A stretch of DNA of 64,000 nt from Alicyclobacillus_A sp963788285 (GCA_963788285.1 CAWBGB010000019.1:62001-126000); one strand, 5' to 3'; positions 34,593 to 44,202 are shown, numbered from the stretch's first letter. Notes: a model not told the origin generated them from the sequence alone. Numbers and translations are program-made.

Positions 34593-34615
34593 ATGATAGA
34601 GGGGGGACGGGGACT

Positions 34616-35530
34616 GTGGCCGACCAGGTTGTACTTAAAGAAGTGGGGCCTCGCGACGGATTGCAGAACGAGGCGGGCTTCGTCCCGACCGACGTCAAGG
34701 TGGAGCTGGTCAACCGGCTATCGGAGGCTGGGTTTCAGTACATAGAAGTCAGTTCCTTCGTACATCCCAAGTGGATCCCGGCTCTGGCGGATGCGGCCGA
34801 CGTGTTCCGTCAGATTCGCCGCAAGGAAGGCGTCGAGTACAGCGCTCTGGTACCGAACGAGAGAGGCTTGGAACGGGCGCTCGAGGTAGGCGTTGACGCT
34901 GTCAATGTCTTCATGTCGGCGAGCGAAACGCACAATATGAAGAACATCAACAAGTCGATAGGAGACACGTTTCCTGTGTTGGAACCCGTCATTCGCGGCG
35001 CCAAGCAGGCAGGCAAACCAGTTCGAGGGTACGTTTCCACCGTATTTGGCTGCCCGTACGAAGGTCCTGTGGCAGTGGAGAACGTCCTTTCGGTTTGTTA
35101 TCGATTATTTGAACTTGGCATCGACGAACTATCGCTGGGGGATACCATTGGCGTCGCGGTGCCCACCCAGGTCCGCTCCGTGGTCGAGACGATAGCCAAG
35201 GAAGTGGATCTGACTCGCATCGCACTGCATTTTCACGACACGCGCGGGATGGCTGTGGCCAATGTGATGGCAGGCTATGAGACCGGTGTTCGCGTGTTTG
35301 ACGGGTCTATTGGTGGCTTGGGCGGCTGCCCCTATGCACCGGGTGCCTCGGGGAACGTCGCCACCGATGATCTTTTGTACCTGTTTGATGGTATGAGCAT
35401 CGCCACGGGGATTGACAGTCAGGCGGTAGCGGACATTACGCGCTGGTTTGAAGAAAAACTCGGTCGGCCGCTGCCGAGCCATGCTCGCGCTGTCGCTCGA
35501 GGACGCGAAAGGGGAGCATCGTGTGACTGA
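34616..35530 (+). CDS. Hydroxymethylglutaryl-CoA lyase
   Basis: 304 aa TIM-barrel enzyme that splits HMG-CoA into acetoacetate and acetyl-CoA, the last step of leucine degradation. LKEVGPRDGLQNE supplies metal and substrate ligands, HFHDTRGMA the His pair, and GGLGGCPYAPGASGN the catalytic Cys signature. GTG start after a G-rich site. It ends 8 nt inside the next gene. Confidence 0.93.
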   Translation: MADQVVLKEVGPRDGLQNEAGFVPTDVKVELVNRLSEAGFQYIEVSSFVHPKWIPALADAADVFRQIRRKEGVEYSALVPNERGLERALEVGVDAVNVFMSASETHNMKNINKSIGDTFPVLEPVIRGAKQAGKPVRGYVSTVFGCPYEGPVAVENVLSVCYRLFELGIDELSLGDTIGVAVPTQVRSVVETIAKEVDLTRIALHFHDTRGMAVANVMAGYETGVRVFDGSIGGLGGCPYAPGASGNVATDDLLYLFDGMSIATGIDSQAVADITRWFEEKLGRPLPSHARAVARGRERGASCD

Positions 35531-36305
35531 AAAGTTAGTCCACGTTCAAGAGCAGGACGGCGTCGTGACGTTGACGTTGAACCGTCCAGACAGCGCGAAC
35601 GCGTTGTCGATCGCATTGTTGTATGACTTGCATGACGCGCTGTACCAAGTCAAGTTTAGGCCCGACGTCCGCGTTGTGATTATCACCGGCGCTGGAAACA
35701 AGGCGTTCTGCGCTGGCGCGGACTTGAAGGAACGCAAAGGGATGGACGATACACAGGTTCGGAGAACGGTCAGTCTGATTCGCGGTGTTGTTGAAGACGT
35801 TGCCGATTTGCCGATGCCGACCATCGCCGCCATCAATGGAGTGGCGTTTGGCGGCGGCACCGAACTAGCACTCGCCGCCGATTTGAGGATTGCTTCGAAG
35901 GCCGCCAAACTTGGACTGACTGAAACAAGCCTTGCGATTATTCCGGGCGCCGGTGGTACACAGCGCTTACCCCGGCTGATTGGTCTTGCAAAAGCCAAGG
36001 AACTGATTTACACCGCGCGGCGCATCGACGCCGACGAGGCGCTATCGTTAGGGCTCGTCAATCAGGTGGTGGAAGCGGACGACTTGTTGCCGGCTGCGCA
36101 CCGACTTGGTGCGGAAATTGCCGCCAATGGACCGGTTGCCGTGCGCCAAGCGAAATTCGCCATTGACCAGGGTTATGGTGTCGACCTACGCACCGGGCTT
36201 GCTATTGAGCAAAAAGCGTACGAGGTCGTTATTCCTACGGAAGATAGGCTGGAAGGACTCGCTGCCTTCGCAGAAAAGCGCAAACCAAACTACAACGGAC
36301 GATGA
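35523..36305 (+). CDS. Enoyl-CoA hydratase/isomerase
   Basis: 260 aa crotonase-fold enzyme. The oxyanion-hole segments AFCAGADLKERKG and NGVAFGGGTELAL and the catalytic region ETSLAIIPGAGGTQRLPR are present. In this operon it most likely hydrates 3-methylglutaconyl-CoA to HMG-CoA (YngF role). GTG 35523 follows GGGGAG and overlaps the lyase gene by 8 nt; longer upstream readings lie inside that gene. Confidence 0.9.
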   Translation: MTEKLVHVQEQDGVVTLTLNRPDSANALSIALLYDLHDALYQVKFRPDVRVVIITGAGNKAFCAGADLKERKGMDDTQVRRTVSLIRGVVEDVADLPMPTIAAINGVAFGGGTELALAADLRIASKAAKLGLTETSLAIIPGAGGTQRLPRLIGLAKAKELIYTARRIDADEALSLGLVNQVVEADDLLPAAHRLGAEIAANGPVAVRQAKFAIDQGYGVDLRTGLAIEQKAYEVVIPTEDRLEGLAAFAEKRKPNYNGR

Positions 36306-36424
36306 TCGATGTACTTGTCCGATTCAGGGGCAAGGTCAGATGCGAGTCAGGCGAACCGAGCGCGTGACGATGCAGAGTTCTTGCCCTCTTTTCGGACAAC
36401 CTCTTAAAAGGAGTGGGCTTATGT

Positions 36425-37951
36425 ATGGGGAACGATAGACTTCAGCAGTTCACGGAACAAATCAAATCCGGCGGAGCACCAAAGTACCACGAGAAAAACC
36501 GGGAATCGGGAAAACTGTTTGTGCGAGACCGGCTCAAGTTGTTGTTTGACAACGACCTTCAAACGGAAGACGGCCTGTTTGCCAACTGCATGGCCGACGG
36601 GTTGCCCGCGGATGGCGTGGTCACAGGGATTGGAACGGTTCACGGCCGTCCTGTCGCCGTGATGGCAAACGACAGCACTGTGAAGGCGGGCAGCTGGGGA
36701 GCACGCACCGTGGAGAAGATCATCCGCATTCAGGAAGTCGCCGAAAAAATGCAGATTCCCCTGGTATACCTTGTCGACTCAGCGGGAGCGCGAATTACGG
36801 ATCAAATTGAAATGTTTCCGGGTCGGCGTGGGGCTGGCCGTATTTTCTACAACCAAGTTCGCCTGTCGGGAATGATTCCGCAGGTTTGCGTGCTGTTTGG
36901 GCCGTCCGCCGCAGGCGGTGCGTACATTCCTGCTTTTTGTGACATCGTCATCATGGTAGACAAGAACGCAAGCATGTACCTTGGTTCACCACGTATGGCA
37001 GAGATGGTGATTGGCGAGAAGGTCACGTTGGAAGAAATGGGCGGTGCCCGTATGCACTGTTCAGTCAGTGGGTGCGGGGACGTTTTGGCGGCCAATGAGG
37101 AAGAGGCCATTCAGTCTGCGCGTCAGTATCTCAGCTACATGCCTTCGAACTACACGGAAAAACCGCCTGTGGCCGAGAGAAAGTCGCCAGCCGCATTCGA
37201 AAAGACGATTTCGCAGATTGTTCCCGAGAACCAGAATGCGCCGTTCAACATGTTGGATCTGGTCCAGCGCGTGATCGACGACGGCAGTTGGTACGAAGTG
37301 AAAAAGCTGTTCGCCCCGGAAATCATCACAGGGTTTGGGCGGATTGGCGGAAAAGTCGTAGGGATTGTTGCGAACCAGCCGCGGGTCAAGGGCGGCGTAT
37401 TGTTCGTTGATTCCGCAGACAAGGCGGCTCGCTTTATCACGCTGTGCGATGCGTTTCAGATTCCGTTGTTGTTCCTGGCAGACGTGCCAGGGTTCATGAT
37501 TGGCACGAAAGTGGAACGAGCTGGTATTATTCGGCACGGCGCCAAGTTGATTTCCGCCATGTCAGAAGCGTCCGTCCCGAAAATCAGCGTCATCGTACGT
37601 AAAGCGTACGGAGCAGGCCTGTACGCAATGGCAGGCCCTGCTTTTGAACCGGACTGCTGCCTCGCCTTCCCGAATGCGCAAATTGCCGTGATGGGACCTG
37701 AGGCTGCCGTTAACGCGGTCTACAGCAACAAAATTGCGGAACTGCCAGAATCAGAGCGGCAGGCGTTTGTGGAGCAAAAACGGGAAGAATACCGCCAGGA
37801 CATCGACATTTATCGCTTGGCATCGGAGCTCATTGTTGATGGAATTGTCCATCCGGATCAGTTGCGCGACGAACTCGTGACTCGTTTCGCGATGTACGAG
37901 ACTAAGGCACTGTCATTCGGGCGGCGAAAGCATCCAGTATATCCCGTCTAA
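36425..37951 (+). CDS. Acyl-CoA carboxylase carboxyltransferase subunit
   Basis: 508 aa, fused alpha/beta carboxyltransferase of the propionyl/methylcrotonyl-CoA class. VYLVDSAGARITDQIEMFPG is typical of methylcrotonyl-CoA carboxylase beta chains; GPSAAGGAYIPAFCD and PGFMIGTKVERAGI line the acyl-CoA site. AAAAGGAG precedes; the ATG at 36425 is in frame, while the closer ATG at 36421 is out of frame and stops after five codons. Together with the carboxylase and carrier upstream it makes the full enzyme (YngE-like). Confidence 0.9.
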   Translation: MGNDRLQQFTEQIKSGGAPKYHEKNRESGKLFVRDRLKLLFDNDLQTEDGLFANCMADGLPADGVVTGIGTVHGRPVAVMANDSTVKAGSWGARTVEKIIRIQEVAEKMQIPLVYLVDSAGARITDQIEMFPGRRGAGRIFYNQVRLSGMIPQVCVLFGPSAAGGAYIPAFCDIVIMVDKNASMYLGSPRMAEMVIGEKVTLEEMGGARMHCSVSGCGDVLAANEEEAIQSARQYLSYMPSNYTEKPPVAERKSPAAFEKTISQIVPENQNAPFNMLDLVQRVIDDGSWYEVKKLFAPEIITGFGRIGGKVVGIVANQPRVKGGVLFVDSADKAARFITLCDAFQIPLLFLADVPGFMIGTKVERAGIIRHGAKLISAMSEASVPKISVIVRKAYGAGLYAMAGPAFEPDCCLAFPNAQIAVMGPEAAVNAVYSNKIAELPESERQAFVEQKREEYRQDIDIYRLASELIVDGIVHPDQLRDELVTRFAMYETKALSFGRRKHPVYPV

Positions 37952-38187
37952 CAATAGTACAAGATTTGAGCGATATGATTGCCGACTGCAGGGCGTTAAA
38001 CCAGGCGGGCGTGGATGTGATGGGGTGGAAACTTGCCGAAAGGGCCCCAAAAGTCATATGCTGGGTATCAGGTGCCTTTTGCATGGGTGATTCGTACCGG
38101 CGCGAACATCCGGTTGTAACCGGTATACGTGCCTGAGTCGTACGCAAGGGCATACAAGTAAGCTTGACGGAAATGGGGAACATTTCT

Positions 38188-39825
38188 ATGGAATGGACGC
38201 TGCGCGCAGAGTCTAGCGGAAATCCGCTGACGGACGTGCACCAACACGCGTTCCACCAAGTCGCAGACTTATATCACCAGCAGAATCCAACGGAATTGGA
38301 GACGTACCGTCGGCGGGCAGAACACCTGCAAAACGAGTTCACTGTCCCTCACCGAGAGGCATTGGTCAGTGCCTTGCGTCAATATATGTTGGCACTAGGC
38401 GCGTCCCAGGCCTCTCTTCGCCAATTGGAACGGCTGCGAGACCCAAGGAGTGTGGCCGTGGTGACGGGCCAGCAAGCGGGTTTGTTTACCGGGCCTCTAT
38501 ACGCGCTGTACAAGGCGTTGTCCGCCATTGGGGTGGCCGAACGGTTGGAACAGGAGCTCGACAGGCCTGTGGTGCCCATCTTTTGGGTGGCTTCGGAGGA
38601 TCACGACTGGGGAGAAGTCAATCACGCCTACATTCTGGATGGCGACGAAGAAGTTCGCAAACTTCGCCTGCAGCAGGATGTTCCTTTGCATCAGATGGTG
38701 TTCCACACCCGGCTGACACCGGCGGCAGTTCAGCGCGTGCTGGCCGACGCGCACCATGCCCTTCCGGAGGCTCCGTACAAATACGAAGTCTTGTCGCAGA
38801 TTGAAGAAGCATTCGCAGACGGCATGGTGATGTCAGACTGGTTTGCGAAACAGCTCTTACATATGCTAGCACCGAAAGGCATCGTCATGCTGGACCCGTG
38901 TTTGCCGCCATTGCGCGCGCTGATTCGACCAGTCTGGAAGCACGCGTTGCAAAACGTCGCTGACGTTCAAACGGAACTTGATGCTGTCTACAAAGACGTC
39001 ATTCGTCGTGGCTATGAACCTCCCGTCATTCGCGATGTCTCACATACCACAGTGTTTTACGTCGAGGATGGGAAGCGTTTCGTACTCGAAACCACAGGTG
39101 AGGGACGGCTTCGGGCGCGCGGGCTCGGCGTGGAAAAGTCGTTGGAAGAGTGGCTGGCCCTCGCCGAAGAGCGTCCGGAAAACTTTAGTTCCAATGTACT
39201 TCTACGGCCTGTCGTGCAAGATGTTCTGTTGCCGACCCTCGCATACGTCGGGGGACCGGCAGAGGTCGCCTATCACGCACTGGCGGGAGGAGTCTTTCGC
39301 GCCCATGGCCGGATGCTCCCTCCTCTGATTCTGCGACATCGGCTGCGTCTTTTTCCCCCCACGGTGCGGCGGCAGATGGAAAAGTGGGGACTGACGGCCG
39401 ATATATTGAATCAACCATTGAACGTTGCCCATTGGTTGCGCACCCGAATGGAAGGCTCGGCGTTGGAGGATGCTGTTGCTACGCTACGGGAACAGACACG
39501 TGCTCGGTGGGCCGCGTGGGTGGAACAATTTGGACACATCGGTCCTCAAGTACACGAGCTCACGGACCGACACATCGCTCGGGAATTGGCGGGCATCGAG
39601 CGCGTAGCCAGAAAGACCCGCCGTCAATTTGAACTTCAGCACGACGCGGAGTTGCGACAACTCCATCACGTCAATCGGTGGCTGTGGACAGACGGTCATC
39701 CACAAGAGCGGCGACTGTCTCCACTCAATCTATGGACGAAGTACGGTGTTCGCTGGCTCGTGGAAGCCCGCATTTGGCTTGAACCACCGACTTCACTTGG
39801 CACCTACGACGTGTTCTTTGACTGA
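38188..39825 (+). CDS. bshC: Bacillithiol biosynthesis protein BshC
   Basis: 545 aa. Adds cysteine to glucosamine-malate in the last step of bacillithiol synthesis. VVTGQQAGLFTGPLYALYKA and VPIFWVASEDHDWGEVNHA are hallmarks, and the C-terminal third is a long helical/coiled region (ARELAGIERVARKTRRQF). ATG 38188 follows GGGGA by 8-9 nt. Its position directly before the dcw cluster matches bshC (yllA) upstream of mraZ in Bacillus. Confidence 0.93.
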   Translation: MEWTLRAESSGNPLTDVHQHAFHQVADLYHQQNPTELETYRRRAEHLQNEFTVPHREALVSALRQYMLALGASQASLRQLERLRDPRSVAVVTGQQAGLFTGPLYALYKALSAIGVAERLEQELDRPVVPIFWVASEDHDWGEVNHAYILDGDEEVRKLRLQQDVPLHQMVFHTRLTPAAVQRVLADAHHALPEAPYKYEVLSQIEEAFADGMVMSDWFAKQLLHMLAPKGIVMLDPCLPPLRALIRPVWKHALQNVADVQTELDAVYKDVIRRGYEPPVIRDVSHTTVFYVEDGKRFVLETTGEGRLRARGLGVEKSLEEWLALAEERPENFSSNVLLRPVVQDVLLPTLAYVGGPAEVAYHALAGGVFRAHGRMLPPLILRHRLRLFPPTVRRQMEKWGLTADILNQPLNVAHWLRTRMEGSALEDAVATLREQTRARWAAWVEQFGHIGPQVHELTDRHIARELAGIERVARKTRRQFELQHDAELRQLHHVNRWLWTDGHPQERRLSPLNLWTKYGVRWLVEARIWLEPPTSLGTYDVFFD

Positions 39826-39842
39826 AGAAGTTACCTGCACCC

Positions 39843-39879
39843 CCACTGGTCTTGGATATCCAAGACCAGTGGTTTTTTT
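39843..39879 (+). terminator. Terminator of bshC
   Basis: A perfect 30-nt palindrome (CCACTGGTCTTGGAT and its complement) followed by seven Ts. It isolates the dcw operon from bshC. Confidence 0.95.
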
Positions 39880-39991
39880 GTGTGGCAGCGGTCGCTGATA
39901 TGTAGGCTGGCACTTCGTTGTGCGAAAAAATCTCGTCAATTTGCCGGTCGTGAGAAGGAATCCGTGATCGCAGGGCGAATGGATAGGTGAG

Positions 39992-40037
39992 TGGTGGGAA
40001 GTGGGGTAAAGTGGTGCGAAATGGGGAGAAGGTGGTG
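39992..40037 (+). promoter_or_regulatory. Putative MraZ operator (10-bp phased TGG repeats)
   Basis: TGG pentamers start at 39992, 40002, 40012, 40022 and 40033, so four are exactly 10 bp apart (TGGTG, TGGGG, TGGTG, TGGGG, then TGGTG at 11). Most are preceded by an A-rich stretch and G or A (AAGTGGGG, AAAGTGGTG, AAATGGGG). MraZ, encoded just downstream, binds such helically phased repeats and represses its own operon. The last repeat overlaps the ribosome-binding region. Confidence 0.75.
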
Positions 40038-40044
40038 AAGACGC

Positions 40045-40476
40045 TTGTTCATGGGGGAGTTTCAACATACGCTCGACGACAAAGGGCGAATGACTATCCC
40101 CGTGAAATTCCGCGAAGAGTTGGGTTCCAACTTTGTCATGACGCGCGGTTTGGACAAGTGTCTGTTTGTTTATCCCCGCACCGAATGGGAGATCTTGGAG
40201 GCTAAGTTGAAGAGCCTGCCGATGACTCGTGCTGACGCCAGGTCTTTCGTACGTTTTTTCTTTTCCGGGGCGACGGAGTGCGAACTGGACAAACAGGGGC
40301 GCGTGTTGATTCCGTCGTCTCTGCGAGATTATGCAGGACTCACACGGGATGCTGTTGTCCTCGGTGTGTCGAATCGTGTTGAAATATGGAGTCAGGAGAC
40401 GTGGGCAAGCTACTCTGAGCAAGCTGCGGAGTCGTTCGCAGAGATTGCCGAGAAATTAGTCGACTTAGCGTTTTAG
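40045..40476 (+). CDS. mraZ: Transcriptional regulator MraZ
   Basis: 143 aa with two AbrB-like swapped-hairpin domains, each with the conserved DxxGR: TLDDKGRMTIPVKFREEL and ELDKQGRVLIPSSLRDYA. The TTG at 40045 gives the canonical MFMGE start and suits the GGTGGTGAAG site; the ATG two codons later is the alternative. First gene of the dcw cluster, probably self-repressed through the repeats upstream. Confidence 0.95.
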   Translation: MFMGEFQHTLDDKGRMTIPVKFREELGSNFVMTRGLDKCLFVYPRTEWEILEAKLKSLPMTRADARSFVRFFFSGATECELDKQGRVLIPSSLRDYAGLTRDAVVLGVSNRVEIWSQETWASYSEQAAESFAEIAEKLVDLAF

Positions 40477-40487
40477 GAGTGACCCAT

Positions 40488-41426
40488 TTGCCAACTTTTG
40501 AGCATACCACCGTACTTTTGGAGGAAACTGTCGAGGCCGTTTTGCCGCGTGACGGCGGACGCTATATAGACTGCACACTCGGTGGCGCCGGACACAGTGA
40601 GCGATTATTGGAAAGGAGTGCCCCTGACGGTTTGCTGCTGGCGTTTGACCAGGACACCTCGGCTATCGAGCACGCAAAGCAGAAGTTGCAAGCGTATGAA
40701 GGACGGGTACAGTTCGTTCACGCGAACTTTCGACACATTGAAGAAGAAGCTTCAGCGCGAAACTTTACGGAGGTCGATGGTGTGCTGTTTGATCTGGGTG
40801 TGTCCTCACCGCAATTTGACGAGGGGGAGCGGGGATTTAGTTACCGATTTGACGCGCCGCTCGACATGCGGATGGACATTCGCCAGACTCTGACGGCAGC
40901 AGACATCGTGAACAAGTATTCAGAGGCTGAACTCGCCCGTATTTTCTTTCAGTACGGGGAGGAGAAATTTAGTCGAGCTATCGCGAGGTTGATTGTTCGA
41001 CGCCGTGAGGAACGGCCCATTGATTCAACCGGAGAGCTGGCTGATTTGGTCAAGGCAGCTATTCCGGCGCCCGCTCGCAGGTCGGGGCCTCACCCCGCAA
41101 GACGGGTGTTCCAGGCCCTGCGCATCGCCGTGAACGACGAACTGGGAGCGTTGGAGGAAGCCTTGCAGGGCGCATTTCAAGTGCTGAAGCCTGGTGGCAG
41201 GATGGCGGTCATCACGTTCCACTCGTTGGAGGACCGCATCGTGAAACACGCCTTTCAGGCACTGGCACAAGGGTGCATATGTCCGCCTGACTTCCCGGTA
41301 TGTCGCTGCGGAAACGTGCCGAAGGCGAAGTTGGTGACGCGAAAACCGGTGGTTCCGAGCGCACAGGAAGTTGCGGACAATCCGCGCAGCCGATCCGCAA
41401 AACTGCGCGTCGTTGAGAAATTGTAA
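40488..41426 (+). CDS. rsmH: 16S rRNA (cytosine1402-N4)-methyltransferase
   Basis: 312 aa. Methylates N4 of C1402 in 16S rRNA. The SAM site is YIDCTLGGAGHSERL, followed by LFDLGVSSPQFDEGERGFSY; the C terminus carries ITFHSLEDRIVKH and the Cys pair region GCICPPDFPVCRCG. TTG 40488 lies 8 nt after AGGAG; a GTG at 40479 overlaps that site. Confidence 0.96.
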   Translation: MPTFEHTTVLLEETVEAVLPRDGGRYIDCTLGGAGHSERLLERSAPDGLLLAFDQDTSAIEHAKQKLQAYEGRVQFVHANFRHIEEEASARNFTEVDGVLFDLGVSSPQFDEGERGFSYRFDAPLDMRMDIRQTLTAADIVNKYSEAELARIFFQYGEEKFSRAIARLIVRRREERPIDSTGELADLVKAAIPAPARRSGPHPARRVFQALRIAVNDELGALEEALQGAFQVLKPGGRMAVITFHSLEDRIVKHAFQALAQGCICPPDFPVCRCGNVPKAKLVTRKPVVPSAQEVADNPRSRSAKLRVVEKL

Positions 41427-41463
41427 GTGAATTCGTGACCATCCATGGGAGGCGACTTGATAC

Positions 41464-41823
41464 ATGTTGGCAGCCAAACAAACCACAGTTCGAGAGACGC
41501 AGACGCGGTCCCGGCAACACAACCAGCAGCAAACGAAAGCGCACACAAGATCGGCTCTGCGCGACCGGCTGAGTCTGGGCTTGTGTCTCGTCACATGCGT
41601 TGGCGTTGGTTGGTTCATCGCGAGTACAGGCGCGCAAATTGATAAGTTGAGTTACAGTGTCGACAACATGCAAACACAGATCCAGAAGGTACAAGGGGAG
41701 AATGCGTCCCTGATGAGCCAAGTGGATGAACTGTTACAGCCAAGTCGGATTTTAGGTATTGCGCTCGGTCGCCTTCATATGCAGTACGCTGACCCTGTAC
41801 AAGTTCCAAGCGGCAGTCATTAA
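41464..41823 (+). CDS. ftsL: Cell division protein FtsL
   Basis: 119 aa. A basic, Gln-rich cytoplasmic N terminus, one transmembrane helix (LGLCLVTCVGVGWFIAS), then an external coiled coil (IDKLSYSVDNMQTQIQKVQG). Assigned by topology and by its place between rsmH and pbpB, since FtsL sequences diverge. It pairs with DivIB and DivIC at the division site. GGGAGG precedes the ATG. Confidence 0.88.
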   Translation: MLAAKQTTVRETQTRSRQHNQQQTKAHTRSALRDRLSLGLCLVTCVGVGWFIASTGAQIDKLSYSVDNMQTQIQKVQGENASLMSQVDELLQPSRILGIALGRLHMQYADPVQVPSGSH

Positions 41824-41837
41824 CGGAGTGAATAGGC

Positions 41838-44078
41838 TTGAAATCCAGGAAAACTACACTACGTCCGAGTCGACACCGCAAACGAGTCATGGCCATGCAA
41901 GCTGCTTTTGTGTTGACGCTCGGCGCCGTCGCACTGCGTATTTACTACGTACAGAGCGCCTTTGGTCCGAAGCTGCTGTCGGAAGCGAACCAGGTTCAAA
42001 ATACCACCGAGGTGGTATTGGCTCCGCGAGGGGCGCTCCTCGATCGCAACGGACATCCTCTCGCCTACGACGTCCCGGCTTTTATGATGGACATCAAGAC
42101 AGACGCGTTTCCCAACCTGCAGTTGTTAGCCACTCAACTTGCTCCTATCCTTGGCGATTCCGCGGCCGATATTGCCAATCAGCTACAACGCGGGAAACAC
42201 TGGGTGCGCTGGCCGAGTCCCATATTGGAACCTGATAAGGAGAAGATTGAGAGTCTCCTTGCCAACAAGACCATCTTCGGTACCGATCACACTTTAGATG
42301 TGACGTTTACGCCCACGGAAAAGCGGGTGTATCCGTACGGCTCGTTTGCTGCTAACGTCCTCGGATTCGTGACGCCCGATGGCGTCGGTGCGAGTGGGCT
42401 CGAGGCAGAATACAACAACGTTCTTGCTGGGCAAAACGGTGAGGTATCATACACCAGGGACGTCTGGGGTTTTCCATTGCAAACGACCGTACACACCACG
42501 AAGCCGGCTGTTCCTGGAAAGGATGTAGAACTGACCATTGATCAAACCATTCAGGGTTTTGTCGAGGCCAAGATGGACGACTTGATGAAGGAGTACAATC
42601 CGGAGCACGCCGCGATTATTGTCACAGATCCGCAGACCGGTGAAATTTTGGCCATGGCCAGTCGTCCGACGTTCGATCCGAACAATTTCGTCAATGCTAC
42701 ACCCGAAGCGTTATATAATAACTGGGCCGTGAACGACGCTTTTGAGCCCGGTTCCACGTTCAAGATGCTGACACTGGCCGCAGGACTGGCGACACACGTC
42801 ATTTCGCTGGATGACAAGTTTGTCTCGGGGCATCTGAAAGTAGCAGGCCAGACCATCAGCGACTGGAACGGCGTGGGGTGGGGGACGATAACCTACCGTC
42901 AAGCGCTGGAAGAGTCCAGCAACGTTGGATTTGCCACGGTTGCCCTCAAGCTGGGTTGGGGGAACCTGTTGCATTTCATGGATACGTTCGGTTTTTTGAA
43001 CAAGACAGGTATAGACTTGCCCAATGAGGCGAGCTCTATTATCTTTCCGCCGAAGGACCGCGGGCCAGTGGAGTTGGCGACCTCTGGATTTGGACAGGGT
43101 ATCGCTGTGACCCCCCTGCAGCTAATAGCGGCCTACGGGGCGATTGCCAACGGAGGCAAGTTGATTCAACCACATTTAGCGAAGGCGCTGATAGACCCTA
43201 CCACCGGCAAGGTGGTCAAGACGTTCCAACCTGTTGTGGAGAATCCGCAAGTCGTGCCCAAGGACGTTGTGCAGCAAGTGAATGACACGTTGGTTCTAGA
43301 CGTCTCCAAGGGCATTGACGGTGCGGCCCAAATCCCTGGCTACGACGTCGCCGGGAAGACGGGGACGGCGCAGAAGGAGGCTCCCACAGGCGGCTATTAC
43401 AAAGATCGGTTCATCGTTTCGTTTATCGGCTACGCGCCCGCGGAGAACCCCAAGTTTGAAGTGTACGTAGCGCTCGACTGGCCGAAAACGCCGGAGGCCA
43501 ACACGTGGGGTAGCACCGTGGCGACGCCAGCGGCGCGAGACATCCTTGAGGAGTGTCTCCAATATGCACACATCCCACCGAAGTCTGGCACCACACTTGG
43601 GTCGGCAGGCAACGCGTCCGTCAAGGCGGACACGCATTACGTGCAAACGCCGAATGTGGTCGGGGAGTCCATCACCGATGCGCAGGCTTCACTCACGAAG
43701 TTGGGGTTAGTCGCGAATGTCCTGGGCCAGGGGGCGACGGTGAAGAGTCAATGGCCTGCGCCTGGCCTAGAGGTTCCAGAAGGTACGAAGATGTACCTGT
43801 GGGCACCCGGGTCTGATCCCAATACCGGGGTCATGCCCGACTTAACTGGTGTGTCCATGCGAGAGGCGGGCGATATCCTCGCGGCGATGGGAGTGAACCT
43901 AGAGCCGAAAGGCGATGGGTTTGCCGTCTCGCAATCTGTGGCGCCGGGTCAGCCCATCCAACGCGGGGCGACGGTGGTCGTGGACTTTGAACCACCAAAA
44001 AATCCGGTAGAACAGGATTTTGCATCCATCACAAACGACGCTTCGAATTCAGCCGGAAACGGAAACACGACAAACTAG
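41838..44078 (+). CDS. pbpB: Division penicillin-binding protein (PBP2B type)
   Basis: 746 aa class B transpeptidase for septal peptidoglycan. Short cytoplasmic basic segment, N-terminal anchor, dimerisation domain, then the transpeptidase motifs: Ser in EPGSTFKML, SSN in LEESSNVGF and KTG in AGKTGTAQKE. Two C-terminal PASTA domains start near residues 605 and 675. TTG start after GGAGTGA. It works with the FtsW/SpoVE-type flippase-polymerase and FtsL/DivIB. Confidence 0.93.
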   Translation: MKSRKTTLRPSRHRKRVMAMQAAFVLTLGAVALRIYYVQSAFGPKLLSEANQVQNTTEVVLAPRGALLDRNGHPLAYDVPAFMMDIKTDAFPNLQLLATQLAPILGDSAADIANQLQRGKHWVRWPSPILEPDKEKIESLLANKTIFGTDHTLDVTFTPTEKRVYPYGSFAANVLGFVTPDGVGASGLEAEYNNVLAGQNGEVSYTRDVWGFPLQTTVHTTKPAVPGKDVELTIDQTIQGFVEAKMDDLMKEYNPEHAAIIVTDPQTGEILAMASRPTFDPNNFVNATPEALYNNWAVNDAFEPGSTFKMLTLAAGLATHVISLDDKFVSGHLKVAGQTISDWNGVGWGTITYRQALEESSNVGFATVALKLGWGNLLHFMDTFGFLNKTGIDLPNEASSIIFPPKDRGPVELATSGFGQGIAVTPLQLIAAYGAIANGGKLIQPHLAKALIDPTTGKVVKTFQPVVENPQVVPKDVVQQVNDTLVLDVSKGIDGAAQIPGYDVAGKTGTAQKEAPTGGYYKDRFIVSFIGYAPAENPKFEVYVALDWPKTPEANTWGSTVATPAARDILEECLQYAHIPPKSGTTLGSAGNASVKADTHYVQTPNVVGESITDAQASLTKLGLVANVLGQGATVKSQWPAPGLEVPEGTKMYLWAPGSDPNTGVMPDLTGVSMREAGDILAAMGVNLEPKGDGFAVSQSVAPGQPIQRGATVVVDFEPPKNPVEQDFASITNDASNSAGNGNTTN

Positions 44079-44098
44079 AGCAGTTGCACGCCAATCAC

Positions 44099-44131
44099 GG
44101 GGCACCATTCGGATAACTCGGAATGGTGCCC
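44099..44131 (+). other. Hairpin between pbpB and spoVD
   Basis: GGGCACCATTC and GAATGGTGCCC form a perfect 11-bp stem with a 10-nt loop but no T run. It may slow or partly end transcription before the spoVD promoter, or protect the pbpB transcript end. Confidence 0.6.
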
Positions 44132-44142
44132 TAAGACATGCT

Positions 44143-44170
44143 TCTATAGCCAGGATTGTCCGCATAGGAT
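44143..44170 (+). promoter_or_regulatory. Possible SigE promoter of spoVD
   Basis: TCTATAG (44143-44149) and CATAGGAT (44163-44170) with a 13-bp gap partly fit the mother-cell SigE pattern (ATATT-like, CATACAAT-like). spoVD is SigE-dependent in Bacillus. The match is imperfect. Confidence 0.3.
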
Positions 44171-44202
44171 CAATCTAGAAATCTGGCATGGGGGCGACTA
44201 GC

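Noticed and set aside
37975..38136. 53-codon frame upstream of bshC (MIADCRALNQAG...)
   Set aside because: Only a weak GAG for a ribosome site, no recognisable composition or conservation signal; kept as intergenic.
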